NCBI RefSeq assembly: GCF_019970045.1
Contig: NZ_JAHXYI010000005.1
Span: forward strand, 310,001 to 374,000
Origin: Chryseobacterium sp. GVT01B
GTDB lineage: Bacteria > Bacteroidota > Bacteroidia > Flavobacteriales > Weeksellaceae
Direction: 5' to 3'
DNA length: 64,000 nt
The number at the start of each line of letters is the position of its first letter. Position 1 is the first letter of the stretch. The notes under the pieces were generated by a model that saw only the letters and a program-made list of their open reading frames with translations, was not told the DNA's origin and made no database searches. Both the position numbers and the translations under genes were made by a program. Shown here piece by piece: positions 55,742 to 63,534 of this stretch.

Positions 55742-55915
55742 ATTGAAAATTTTTCAAAATTACTTATTCGCAGAACAATCTACAAACAGTTTAACAGCTT
55801 ATTCAGAGAAATTAACGAAGTAGAGTTTTATCTTTCTCAAGCCATGGATTTTACAAATGAAATTCTGAGCCAAGTCATTTGACATTTTAAACAAAATAAA
55901 GCTGAGGAATCCATT

Positions 55916-55923
55916 ATAATTTT
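55916..55923 (+). promoter_or_regulatory. Bacteroidota -7 box of the SDR gene
   Basis: TAATTTTG (TAnnTTTG), 27 bases upstream of the ATG at 55951. Confidence 0.4.
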
Positions 55924-55950
55924 GCTTTAGAAATTTAAAACAACAATAAA

Positions 55951-56964
55951 ATGGAATCTATTATCAGCACAATGCAACAACCTATTCAATCAGGCTTTAA
56001 TGCTTTCTCAACAGCTCAGGAAGTTATAAAAGGAATTGATCTTACCGGAAAAACAGTTATCATTACCGGCGGGTATGCAGGAATCGGCCTTGAAACCACA
56101 AAAGCCCTTACCTCCGCCGGAGCACATGTCATTATTCCCGCAAGAGATATTGAAAAAGCAGAAAAAAACCTTACAGGAATTGAAAATTTTGAACTTGAAA
56201 AAATGGATCTGATGGATCCTGCATCTATTGACTCTTTTGCAGAAAAATTTGTATCATCAGGCAGAAGTCTGGATATTCTCATTAATAATGCGGGCATCAT
56301 GTGGGTTCCTCTCCGCAGGGACAGCAGAGGTATAGAGTCTCAATTGGCAACCAATTACCTTGGGCAGTTTCATCTTACCGCAAAATTATGGCTGGCTCTG
56401 AAAAAAGCAAACGGAGCGAGGGTTATAAGTGTTTCTTCATATGGCCATCAAATGGCTCCTTTTGATTTTGAAGACCCGAATTTTGAGAAAAGAGAGTATG
56501 ACACGCTTTCCGGATATGGACAATCTAAAACAGCATGTAATCTGTTTGCTGTAGAACTTGATGAAAAAGGAAAAGAGTTCAATATCAGAGCGTATTCCCT
56601 TCACCCAGGTTCAGTTTATGGTACCGATTTGGGAAGAGAAGAGCCTATTGAACTTTTTAAGCAGCTCGGAACGCATGATGAAAACGGAAATATCAAACCG
56701 GAAGTTGAAGCACGTTTAAAAACCATTCAACAAGGAGCTGCAACAACAGTCTGGTGTGCCGTAAGCCCACAGCTTAACGGAATCGGCGGAGTTTATTGTG
56801 AAAACTGTGATATTGCAGAAATCGACAGAGGGCAAATTGAGCACAGGTTTGATGAACCTGCTACCATCCGTGGGGTACAGCCTTATTCTATTGATAAAAA
56901 AAATGCTGAGCAATTATGGAAACTGAGTGAAGAGATGTTGGGATTTAACTTTGATTCCAAATAA
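55951..56964 (+). CDS. Short-chain dehydrogenase/reductase
   Basis: 337 residues, Rossmann fold. The dinucleotide motif TGGYAGIG is at 39-46, the NNAG motif is present (ILINNAGIM), and the catalytic pair is Tyr189 and Lys193 (YGQSK) with the Ser of SVSSYG upstream. About 30 residues precede the Rossmann core and about 80 follow, resembling retinol dehydrogenase/WWOX-type SDRs. The substrate is unknown. A divergent AraC regulator is not adjacent, but one follows 200 bases downstream on the same strand. Confidence 0.92.
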   Translation: MESIISTMQQPIQSGFNAFSTAQEVIKGIDLTGKTVIITGGYAGIGLETTKALTSAGAHVIIPARDIEKAEKNLTGIENFELEKMDLMDPASIDSFAEKFVSSGRSLDILINNAGIMWVPLRRDSRGIESQLATNYLGQFHLTAKLWLALKKANGARVISVSSYGHQMAPFDFEDPNFEKREYDTLSGYGQSKTACNLFAVELDEKGKEFNIRAYSLHPGSVYGTDLGREEPIELFKQLGTHDENGNIKPEVEARLKTIQQGAATTVWCAVSPQLNGIGGVYCENCDIAEIDRGQIEHRFDEPATIRGVQPYSIDKKNAEQLWKLSEEMLGFNFDSK

Positions 56965-57021
56965 CTGTTTTTAGGCAATTATATACAATCCTACATTAAT
57001 CCTTCTATCTTTTTATGACGC

Positions 57022-57117
57022 TGTCATTCTGAATCTAACGCAGTGAAATGAAGAATCTAAGCTTTACATGAGATTCTTCCTTCGTCAGAAATCGAAGATT
57101 CGACGTAGTCAATGACA
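57022..57117. repeat. Inverted repeat element with TGTCATT and AATCT ends
   Basis: The left arm runs from TGTCATTCTGAATCT to GAAGAATCT (57022-57058); the right arm, on the other strand, runs from TGTCATTG (AATGACA at 57111-57117) to GAAGAATCT (AGATTCTTC at 57071-57079). Ends match those of the shorter TGTCATTCCGTAGGAATCT family, but the middle differs. Confidence 0.7.
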
Positions 57118-57152
57118 ATGGTGTAAAATTCTATATAGTCGCCGTTTTTAAA

Positions 57153-57160
57153 TACATTTG
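57153..57160 (+). promoter_or_regulatory. Bacteroidota -7 box of the AraC gene
   Basis: TACATTTG (perfect TAnnTTTG), 19 bases before the ATG at 57180. Confidence 0.45.
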
Positions 57161-57179
57161 TAATGAAAAACTTTTGACA

Positions 57180-57986
57180 ATGGATTTCCAGATACAATAC
57201 CTCACACCGGATATCAAGCTTTCCAGCTATGATGATAAGCTGTTCAAAACAGAAACGGTTTTTGAATATCATATGCTGGTCTGGTTCATATCAGGAGAAA
57301 CGAAAATTATCCAGGCAGACAAAACCTATATTTTCAAAGCCGGAGATATTTTTCTGATTCCGAGAAATCATCTTGCCACGATTATCAATTATCCAAAAGA
57401 CGGGCTTCCTCACAAAGCAGTGGTTATGCATCTTACCACAGAACGGTTGAAAGCATTTTACAGCGCTGTTGATTATCAAAAGAAAAATAGACCCGGGGAA
57501 TCCAGCATTCACAGTTTCAGCAGCCATCCGCTTCTGAACAGCTGTCTTGCGTCACTCATTCCTTATTTTGAGATTGAAGGACCATTTCCTGAGAATATCG
57601 CTCACCTGAAGATCACTGAAGCCATCAGTATTTTAAGGGAAATTGATCACAATATAGATTCTGTACTCGCTGATTTTGATGAGCCGGGGAAAGTAGATCT
57701 GATTAACTTCATGGAAAAGAATTATATGTTTAATATGCCGTTGGAACGATATGGATATCTGACGGGAAGAAGTTTATCTACTTTCAACAGAGATTTCAGA
57801 AAAATATTTCAAACGACACCACAGCGGTGGCTTACGCAAAAACGTCTTGAACTGGCCTATTATCACTTATCAGAAAAGAATAAAAAACCATCTGATGTTT
57901 TTCTTGAAGTAGGTTTTGAAGACCTGTCGCATTTTTCACATGCTTTTAAAAAGCAGTATGGTTTTGCTCCTTCACTGACGCAATAA
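57180..57986 (+). CDS. AraC family transcriptional regulator (soluble)
   Basis: 268 residues from the ATG at 57180 (the preceding TTG two codons earlier is rejected because an ATG follows at once). The N-terminal cupin-type domain (about 1-150; GDIFLIPRNHLATI) is followed by an AraC double helix-turn-helix (about 170-268; PLERYGYLTGRSLSTFNRDFRK, GFEDLSHFSHAFKKQYG). It follows an SDR gene on the same strand but has its own promoter box, and may regulate that gene. Confidence 0.92.
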   Translation: MDFQIQYLTPDIKLSSYDDKLFKTETVFEYHMLVWFISGETKIIQADKTYIFKAGDIFLIPRNHLATIINYPKDGLPHKAVVMHLTTERLKAFYSAVDYQKKNRPGESSIHSFSSHPLLNSCLASLIPYFEIEGPFPENIAHLKITEAISILREIDHNIDSVLADFDEPGKVDLINFMEKNYMFNMPLERYGYLTGRSLSTFNRDFRKIFQTTPQRWLTQKRLELAYYHLSEKNKKPSDVFLEVGFEDLSHFSHAFKKQYGFAPSLTQ

Positions 57987-57989
57987 AAC

Positions 57990-58030
57990 AAAATAGGTTG
58001 TACCACATGAGTACAACCTATTTTATTTTA
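57990..58030 (+). terminator. Terminator of the AraC gene
   Basis: A 14-bp perfect stem, AAAATAGGTTGTAC with GTACAACCTATTTT, and an AT-rich tail begin four bases after the stop. Confidence 0.85.
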
Positions 58031-58084
58031 TAATAATATGAAAGCCATTTAGTAAGATCCACAAGGAACTGGATTAATCATATC

Positions 58085-59071
58085 TCATTTCTGAGATTCT
58101 TTTTGTACGTATTGATATTTCGAAGGTTTTACACCAACAACTTCTTCAAAGACTTTTAAAAAAGTGGAATGGTATCGAAAACCTGCCTCTGTATATATTT
58201 CTCTCATACTTTTTTTATTATCCTGTAATTCCCTCTTTGCATGTTCAATCCTATACCAATTAATAAAATTATTAAATGTCTTTCCTTGTTTATTCAAGGC
58301 AGCGGAGGCATAGGATCTATTTGTTCCTACAACTTTTGCCAGATCCTCCAATCTGAAATCAGGATTCTCATACAATCTATCTGCATCTATATGCTTGACC
58401 ATATTTTGGTAAATCCTATTTAGCTTTATATCATACACACTCTGTTGAGTATCTGGCTCCGGATCATCTATAACAACAGATGGATCAGATGGATTAATTG
58501 CCTCCGTCATGCTTATTTTATTCTCTATATAAGCTTCATTATGCAAATAAAATTGATATATAATAATAGCTATTACGATTATAAAAAATGAAATATCAAT
58601 ATAGTTTAGAATAAACAATTGCTCTTCTGATAATATTTTAAAGGCCAAACTCATTGTATCTGAGATTCCAAAAATATTAGAGATAAAAGGAGCTGCCATA
58701 ATAGAAACAACGATGAAGACCGAAACATTGATGGTCTTTTTCATATGATGCAGAAATAAGCTGGCTAAAGGAAAAGCAACGCCCCATATTATATTAATGG
58801 GCATAACCTTCCAAAAGATAATATTACTGATAAAAAATATAATAATAAAGGGGTATAAAGCTATCTGAATAAGATGAATAAAATCAAAATTAGTTTTATA
58901 ATTCCAGACTACTATGAAAATGTAAAGAGAAAATATGGCAACAATTAAATGATGAATTGCAGGTATAACAAGTCCCCAAGTATAAAAGAGAATACTAAAA
59001 CTCATCGAAATAACAAGCAATATGATCACAAAAGTTAAAGTGATTTTCTTTTTTGATTTATTGTAGCTCAT
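58085..59071 (-). CDS. Membrane-embedded AraC family regulator
   Basis: 328 residues. The N-terminal half (about 10-185) has six or seven hydrophobic helices; the C-terminal 100 residues are an AraC-type DNA-binding domain (FRLEDLAKVVGTNRSYAS, YTEAGFRYHSTFLKVFEE, VGVKPSKY). This is a one-component sensor fixed in the membrane. The signal is unknown. It is divergent from the overlapping HTH pair at 59446-60185 and could control it; this is only inferred from position. Confidence 0.88.
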   Translation of the reverse strand: MSYNKSKKKITLTFVIILLVISMSFSILFYTWGLVIPAIHHLIVAIFSLYIFIVVWNYKTNFDFIHLIQIALYPFIIIFFISNIIFWKVMPINIIWGVAFPLASLFLHHMKKTINVSVFIVVSIMAAPFISNIFGISDTMSLAFKILSEEQLFILNYIDISFFIIVIAIIIYQFYLHNEAYIENKISMTEAINPSDPSVVIDDPEPDTQQSVYDIKLNRIYQNMVKHIDADRLYENPDFRLEDLAKVVGTNRSYASAALNKQGKTFNNFINWYRIEHAKRELQDNKKSMREIYTEAGFRYHSTFLKVFEEVVGVKPSKYQYVQKESQK

Positions 59072-59097
59072 TTGTGATATTTTAAATTTGCAGGGCG

Positions 59098-59105
59098 CAA
59101 AAATA
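59098..59105 (-). promoter_or_regulatory. Bacteroidota -7 box of the membrane AraC gene
   Basis: The minus strand reads TATTTTTG, 27 bases upstream of the ATG. The rest of the 374-base divergent region is covered by the shared block at 59251-59310. Confidence 0.45.
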
Positions 59106-59250
59106 TAGATTATTTTTCTTTGACAATTATTTCAGATAAAAACAATAAAAAACCACAATCGTCAATTGTATTTATTGGTAAAAAAAATAACATTATCATC
59201 AATAATTGAAATATAACAATTTAAATGTCAATAATTTAAATTCAAAAGAA

Positions 59251-59310
59251 ATAAATATACCCTATCATCATCATATATTATTTCTTTACGTTCAGTTATC
59301 TCATATTTGC
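59251..59310 (+). promoter_or_regulatory. Promoter-like block, copy 1, upstream of the HTH pair
   Basis: The block starts ATAAATATAC and ends CATATTTGC; it aligns without gaps to 60472-60531 with about 43 of 60 bases identical. CATATTTG at 59302-59309 is one base away from the -7 consensus. Confidence 0.5.
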
Positions 59311-59445
59311 CACACTGTTTCACACAATTATTGTTCTTAATTCTTTAAACAAAATTGCTACAGGAAGCCTTTATACTATTAAATCAAAACCAGATCTTTC
59401 AAAGAAAGTATTATAATTTCATAACGTAAAGTTAATATTAAAAAC

Positions 59446-59862
59446 ATGGATTTCAAAGAAATACATATAGGAAAACTATTACAGAACAAAGTCGAAGAAG
59501 AAAAGATTGAGATCTCAAGAATATGCCGCTTCTTCAACCTCCCGGAAAGAGACATTGATGAGATGTATGATAGTGCATCATTAGATATCAATATCATTCT
59601 TAAGTGGTCTAAATTATTAGAATATGATTTTTTCAGATTGTATTCTCAACATTTAATATTATATGCACCCAAAGGAAATAAGAAATTGAATAATGTGAAA
59701 AGTTCTCTGCCTAATTTCAGAAAGAGCATCTATACAACAGAAATTATAGATTTTATTCTGACAGAAATTAAAAAAGGAGAAAAAACAAAACAGGAAATAG
59801 TAACTGAATATAAAATTCCCAAAGCCACTCTACATAAATGGATACAAAAATATCAAAAGTAA
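59446..59862 (+). CDS. Small HTH protein, first of an overlapping pair
   Basis: 138 residues. The N-terminal half (about 8-70) looks like a Cro/C1-like helix-turn-helix (ISRICRFFNLPERDIDEMY, WSKLLEYDFFRLYSQ). The C-terminal 40 residues (TEIIDFILTEIKKGEKTKQE, then IPKATLHKWIQKYQK) resemble the helix-turn-helix of transposase OrfA proteins. No DDE or other catalytic domain follows. It is low in G+C and overlaps the next gene by 25 bases. Multi-copy relatives are known to me from Chryseobacterium genomes, often annotated transposase or hypothetical; no function has been shown. Confidence 0.8.
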   Translation: MDFKEIHIGKLLQNKVEEEKIEISRICRFFNLPERDIDEMYDSASLDINIILKWSKLLEYDFFRLYSQHLILYAPKGNKKLNNVKSSLPNFRKSIYTTEIIDFILTEIKKGEKTKQEIVTEYKIPKATLHKWIQKYQK

Positions 59863-60185
59863 AAAATACCATCCCAAACTATAAGAGAATTTATACGGAT
59901 ATGATTCAAAAAAAATATCCGCACAAAAAAGAAGAATGCAGAATTATCTTGGAAAAAAATAAATTAACAACATTAGATATAATAAAGCTGAACAATATAA
60001 TTTCTGATGCTCAGGATTGTGCCGTTTTTAGATCCAATCAAAAACACAAATCTTATGATACAGAAACCATTATAAGAATATTAGAGTATCAGAAAAAAAA
60101 TAAGATAACCAATTACCAGACCGCTATTGACTTTAAAATGAGCAGAAATACCCTTACAAAATGGAAAAGAAAATATATTGTTTAA
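59838..60185 (+). CDS. Small HTH protein, second of an overlapping pair
   Basis: 115 residues. The middle part (about 25-60) has MIQKKYPHKKEECRIIL; the C-terminal 40 residues (ETIIRILEYQKKNKI, then MSRNTLTKWKRKYIV) form a helix-turn-helix like that at the end of the preceding protein. The start codon lies inside the preceding gene, 25 bases before its stop, so translation is coupled. A terminator follows 25 bases after the stop. No catalytic domain. It is presumably a partner of the first HTH protein in DNA binding; this is inference. Confidence 0.78.
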   Translation: MDTKISKVKNTIPNYKRIYTDMIQKKYPHKKEECRIILEKNKLTTLDIIKLNNIISDAQDCAVFRSNQKHKSYDTETIIRILEYQKKNKITNYQTAIDFKMSRNTLTKWKRKYIV

Positions 60186-60210
60186 AAACCAACAACCTTC
60201 AGTTAATCTG

Positions 60211-60238
60211 ACCTTTCAAACTAATGAAAGGTTTTTTA
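60211..60238 (+). terminator. Terminator of the HTH pair
   Basis: Stem ACCTTTCA/TGAAAGGT with a six-base loop and a T run. Confidence 0.85.
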
Positions 60239-60471
60239 TGCAAAAATCACCAATAAAGGCATATAAAAAAATGGTAGACATATCTGTCATTTTTCAAAAA
60301 ATCCTCATCGTAAAAATTTTTATACAAGGGATACATATTTTTTAGAGCCAAAAAAGGATTATCAAAATCACATCTGTAAATACACATCTCATTTTAGGTA
60401 AAAAAGATTACAATATTGTAAAATTCAAAACCCACAATAGACTCACCAACAACATGTTAAACAAATAAATA

Positions 60472-60531
60472 ATAAATATACGCCATCATAATCAACTATG
60501 TAATTTTTACATTCAATTCCTTTATGTTTGC
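60472..60531 (+). promoter_or_regulatory. Promoter-like block, copy 2, upstream of the secreted-protein gene
   Basis: Starts ATAAATATAC and ends TATGTTTGC; TATGTTTG (60523-60530) is a perfect -7 box. It aligns without gaps to 59251-59310. A weaker match (ACAAAATT...AGGA) continues downstream in both copies. The 5' untranslated region to 60811 would be about 275 bases. Confidence 0.5.
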
Positions 60532-60640
60532 CCTGTTCTTATCAGAGAAAGATCATTATCATACAAAATTCAAGCAGGATTTCTAAGGTCTGTGAGGAAC
60601 TAAAAACATAGACCTGAACAATATAACTAACATTCACATT

Positions 60641-60763
60641 ATGTTCCAGAAAATTAACAAACTCGATATCATCCTATACAGATGTGTAAAATATATTTTG
60701 GGAAATTCTTCCATAAAAAAATACCATTCTTACAGACATAGGCAAAATTTAAACCGTGAATAG
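60641..60763 (+). CDS. Possible 40-residue peptide in the leader of the secreted-protein gene
   Basis: An open frame starting MFQKINKLDIILYRC, basic towards the C-terminus (YHSYRHRQNLNRE), lies in the 625-base gap. It is too short for composition to be convincing and no relative is recognised. It may be a regulatory leader peptide, a toxin-like small protein or chance. Confidence 0.25.
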   Translation: MFQKINKLDIILYRCVKYILGNSSIKKYHSYRHRQNLNRE

Positions 60764-60810
60764 AAAAAATACATAGAATGATTTATTTAAATTTTAAATT
60801 AACATAAGAC

Positions 60811-61956
60811 ATGAAAAAAAAATTATTGTTCTTGGGATTTACAATAATCTCAAGCTATTTATTCAGCCAAACAGGAGGGGTAGGAATAGGAACCTCTTCT
60901 CCGGATGCATCTGCCATACTTGATATAAATTCAACCAATAAAGGAGTTCTCGCACCCAGAATTTCTTTAACCTCTATAACAGATGCTACTACCATACCTT
61001 CTCCTGCAACCGGATTATTGGTATATAATACAGGAACAGCCGGACTTACTTTTACAGGATATGTATTTTGGAACGGTTCTCAATGGAGAGGTCTTGACAA
61101 TTCTTCTCTCACTATTGGTACAATAGACAATCTTCTTTGTAATGGCGCTACCCTTTCTCCAAGTACTTATACCCAAAATGTAGTTTATTCAGGTACATTG
61201 AATATTCCTTACACAGGAGGAAACGGTGGAATTTACCCTTCGCAAGTCATCTCTTCAAATGGACTTACAGCAACGCTGCAGTCAGGAAATCTGGCTTTAG
61301 GTGCAGGAAATCTTATTTATAGTGTTTCAGGTACTCCAACGGTATCCAGCCCAACAACAACCAACTTTACCATTAATGCCGGCGGTAAAACATGTACAGC
61401 TACTGTTGGAACAAATATAATAGGATTGGGTCAGGAAATCTATTGGTCTGGCACTGCACCTGCCAATGTAGGAAGTGGCGGCCTGAGTCCTACATCTACA
61501 GTTGCTCAAAACTATCTGAGTTATTATTCCTCGGATGTTCCAACGATAGACGGAATGAGGTTTGACGTTTATTTTATTGAAGGTGTTACATCCAATGGTA
61601 CTGTTTCAGCCGTTCCTCGTTTAGTCAATGTTTCCGGAGCTAATTTAAAAGTTAATTTTTCGGCAATATCCAGTGCTGGAAGTTACGGAACTTCTAATAT
61701 TTGGCTTGCCGACGGGCAGTTTATTAATTTAGATAATGGGATCTACAATGGGTATGGAGTTAATATGACTACCAGCAGTACTCCTGTTAGCCTGAGTGAT
61801 CCAAGTAATAATCATACTGAAATTGAAACAGCTCATTTATTAGTGAATGGACGTTGGTACAAAGCCGAATTTTACTCTGTAATTGATAACAATAACACTA
61901 CAAATGCCAGCGATGATATTAGAAGAATTTCAATATTTGTAAAGAGGTTAAAATAG
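60811..61956 (+). CDS. Secreted protein with VGI/LDI/PR head module (copy 2)
   Basis: 381 residues. Signal peptide 1-19 (ending LFSQ). The head module (about 20-100) reads GGVGIGTSSPDASAILDI, KGVLAPRIS and GYVFWNGSQWRGL, shared with the genes at 28228 and 62038. A middle beta-rich region (about 105-205) repeats LQSGNLALGAGNLIYSVSG-type strands; the C-terminal half is unlike copy 3. No T9SS sorting domain. Probably a cell-surface or secreted structural protein. The upstream region shares a promoter-like block with the HTH pair. Confidence 0.75.
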   Translation: MKKKLLFLGFTIISSYLFSQTGGVGIGTSSPDASAILDINSTNKGVLAPRISLTSITDATTIPSPATGLLVYNTGTAGLTFTGYVFWNGSQWRGLDNSSLTIGTIDNLLCNGATLSPSTYTQNVVYSGTLNIPYTGGNGGIYPSQVISSNGLTATLQSGNLALGAGNLIYSVSGTPTVSSPTTTNFTINAGGKTCTATVGTNIIGLGQEIYWSGTAPANVGSGGLSPTSTVAQNYLSYYSSDVPTIDGMRFDVYFIEGVTSNGTVSAVPRLVNVSGANLKVNFSAISSAGSYGTSNIWLADGQFINLDNGIYNGYGVNMTTSSTPVSLSDPSNNHTEIETAHLLVNGRWYKAEFYSVIDNNNTTNASDDIRRISIFVKRLK

Positions 61957-62000
61957 AAAATACACAGTAATCTGACTAAGATTCTAAAAACACAAATAAG
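61957..62000 (+). repeat. 3' flank repeat, copy 1
   Basis: AAAATACACA followed by AAGATTCTAA and ACACAAATAA recurs after the next gene at 62971-63037, indicating that the two secreted-protein genes were duplicated with their 3' flanks. Confidence 0.55.
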
Positions 62001-62037
62001 TTTAAATTTTATCATTTATTAAATAATATATAAAATC

Positions 62038-62970
62038 ATGAAAAAAAAACTGTTATCAACGATATTAATCACAGCAGCTAATATCTTGATATTCTCCCAG
62101 GTAGGTATTAATAACGCAACTCCAAAGGCTACCTTGGACATAGTAGGAAAACCTACTGATAATACTACTATGGACGGAATTATTCCTCCCAGAATTACAG
62201 GAGACCAATTGCATGGCAAAACGTATACTACGGCTCAAAAGGGTGCTGTTGTTTATGCTACCTCAGCAGCTTCAGATACTAATCTTACTGGTCAAACTAT
62301 CAATGTAAAAACCGAAGGAATGTATTATTTTAACGGGCATGTTTGGATCAGATATACTACATCTTCTACTTATATGTCTGCATCCGTAGGAGGTGGTACA
62401 GAATATACCTCTAATAATATTGGAGGTTGGGGATGTAGTGGTGCTTTAACTTGTGGCCCAACTGCAGAGGTATTAAGATGGAAAAAACCCGATGGAACCA
62501 ATCCTGAGTTTTATGATCCATATGGATTATTTGTAGGAGATGGCACAACTACCCATGCTAGTAATATGAATGGTTTTAAAATACAAGAAGATGGTCTTTA
62601 CCAAATCTCCTCTACTATAATTATAAGACCTATTCCATTTATTACAACCTATGTAGCAGCAGGAGCACATATTCCTGTTGTAGCCTATGTATTTCCAAAT
62701 GGGACTTATGTTTCAGATTATCTTACAAATACTACTGTCAAGAAATATTTACTAGGAACTGTTGCAGCAGATATGCCTGCCGGTCTTTTAGGAACCATCT
62801 CAATCAATACAATGTCTACAGATATATCACTAAAACAAAATGATTTAGTAGTTATAGAATATAAAAATATTTATTATGGAGGCACTCCGGGTTCTGTATT
62901 AGGATATACTGTTCCATATGATAATGTAGACACTCAAACTTATTCAAAATTTGGAATTAAAAAGCTATAA
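62038..62970 (+). CDS. Secreted protein with VGI/LDI/PR head module (copy 3)
   Basis: 310 residues. Signal peptide 1-20 (ending IFSQ). The head module (about 21-110) reads VGINNATPKATLDI, GIIPPRIT, GAVVYATS and YYFNGHVWIRY. The C-terminal domain (about 175-310; FKIQEDGLYQISSTIIIRP, LKQNDLVVIEYKN) has the strand order and spacing of C1q/TNF-like jelly-roll trimers, which is a tentative reading. No sorting domain. It is tandem with the gene at 60811 and shares its 3' flank. Confidence 0.72.
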   Translation: MKKKLLSTILITAANILIFSQVGINNATPKATLDIVGKPTDNTTMDGIIPPRITGDQLHGKTYTTAQKGAVVYATSAASDTNLTGQTINVKTEGMYYFNGHVWIRYTTSSTYMSASVGGGTEYTSNNIGGWGCSGALTCGPTAEVLRWKKPDGTNPEFYDPYGLFVGDGTTTHASNMNGFKIQEDGLYQISSTIIIRPIPFITTYVAAGAHIPVVAYVFPNGTYVSDYLTNTTVKKYLLGTVAADMPAGLLGTISINTMSTDISLKQNDLVVIEYKNIYYGGTPGSVLGYTVPYDNVDTQTYSKFGIKKL

Positions 62971-63037
62971 AAAAAATACACAAGAACAAAGTTGAAATAA
63001 AATTACTTCGAATAAGATTCTAATTAACACAAATAAA
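62971..63037 (+). repeat. 3' flank repeat, copy 2
   Basis: Contains AAAATACACA and AAGATTCTAATTAACACAAA (63014-63033), matching the flank after the gene at 60811. Confidence 0.55.
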
Positions 63038-63043
63038 AAAAGC

Positions 63044-63069
63044 AAAGTCGTTCATTCCTGAACGACTTT
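63044..63069 (-). terminator. Terminator of the right-edge minus-strand unit
   Basis: Perfect 11-bp stem AAAGTCGTTCA/TGAACGACTTT; the T run lies on the minus-strand side, so it ends transcripts coming from 63957. Confidence 0.8.
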
Positions 63070-63099
63070 AGTTGATTTAATATTTATTATACTTTTCAT

Positions 63100-63165
63100 T
63101 TAAGTATACATTACTACAGAAATAAAAAAAGAAAATACAACCAATAGATAAGTACTGAATTTATT
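63100..63165 (-). pseudogene. Relic of the C-terminus of the 63535 paralogue
   Basis: The minus strand encodes LLVVFSFFISVVMYT and a stop, clearly related to the segment SVIAFFISAVMYS of the intact neighbour. It is out of frame with the short ORF just upstream (63161-63337) and has no start. Confidence 0.75.
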
Positions 63166-63337
63166 TTTTCTGTGGAATATCCGAATCTTTTAGCTCTTTC
63201 TTTTGAGATATTACATTGTGATTTAAAGCCTTTCTTTTAGGTTTTGAGCCTGATGAGCCCGATGATTTTGATCCGGAGCTAAACAGACCAAATACATCCA
63301 AAACCACATCAAATATATCTAAAAAATTCCAGGACAT
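63161..63337 (-). pseudogene. Truncated duplicate of the membrane protein at 63535 (58 codons left)
   Basis: MSWNFLDIFDVVLDVFGLFS and a Ser/Gly/Lys-rich stretch match the start of the intact copy (MAWNFLDGLDIIVDVLELFG). The three-helix membrane part is missing and the frame closes at 63161; the C-terminal relic follows in another frame. It could still be translated as a 58-residue peptide. Confidence 0.75.
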
Positions 63338-63346
63338 AGCTAATCT

Positions 63347-63509
63347 TTATTTATCTTCCAATTTATGTACTTTCTTCGTTCCTTCATACATTTCGTACTG
63401 TAAAAATCTCGTTTCCAGCTTTCCGTTGAAAAGTTTGATCTTTCTTGAAGGACGTAAACCGATTCTTCACGGCTTCAAGATCAGAAGAGATAATTCTGGT
63501 TATATAACT
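63347..63509 (-). pseudogene. Relic of the 3' end of an RNA methyltransferase gene (THUMP/RlmL-like)
   Basis: In one frame the minus strand reads RIGLRPSRKIKLFNGKLE then TRFLQYEMYEGTKKVHKLEDK and a stop (63347-63349). This resembles the C-terminal tail of Bacteroidota THUMP-domain class I SAM-dependent RNA methyltransferases. The upstream part of the match (IISSDLEAVKN) is in a second frame, joined by a frameshift near 63462-63470, and no start or catalytic domain is present. The identity rests on memory of the family tail. Confidence 0.6.
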
Positions 63510-63534
63510 TCTTTATATTTTTACTTTAAAACCT

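Noticed and set aside
59446..60185. An insertion sequence formed by the HTH pair
   Set aside because: No DDE or HUH domain, and no flanking inverted repeats or target duplications seen; kept as a non-IS HTH pair.
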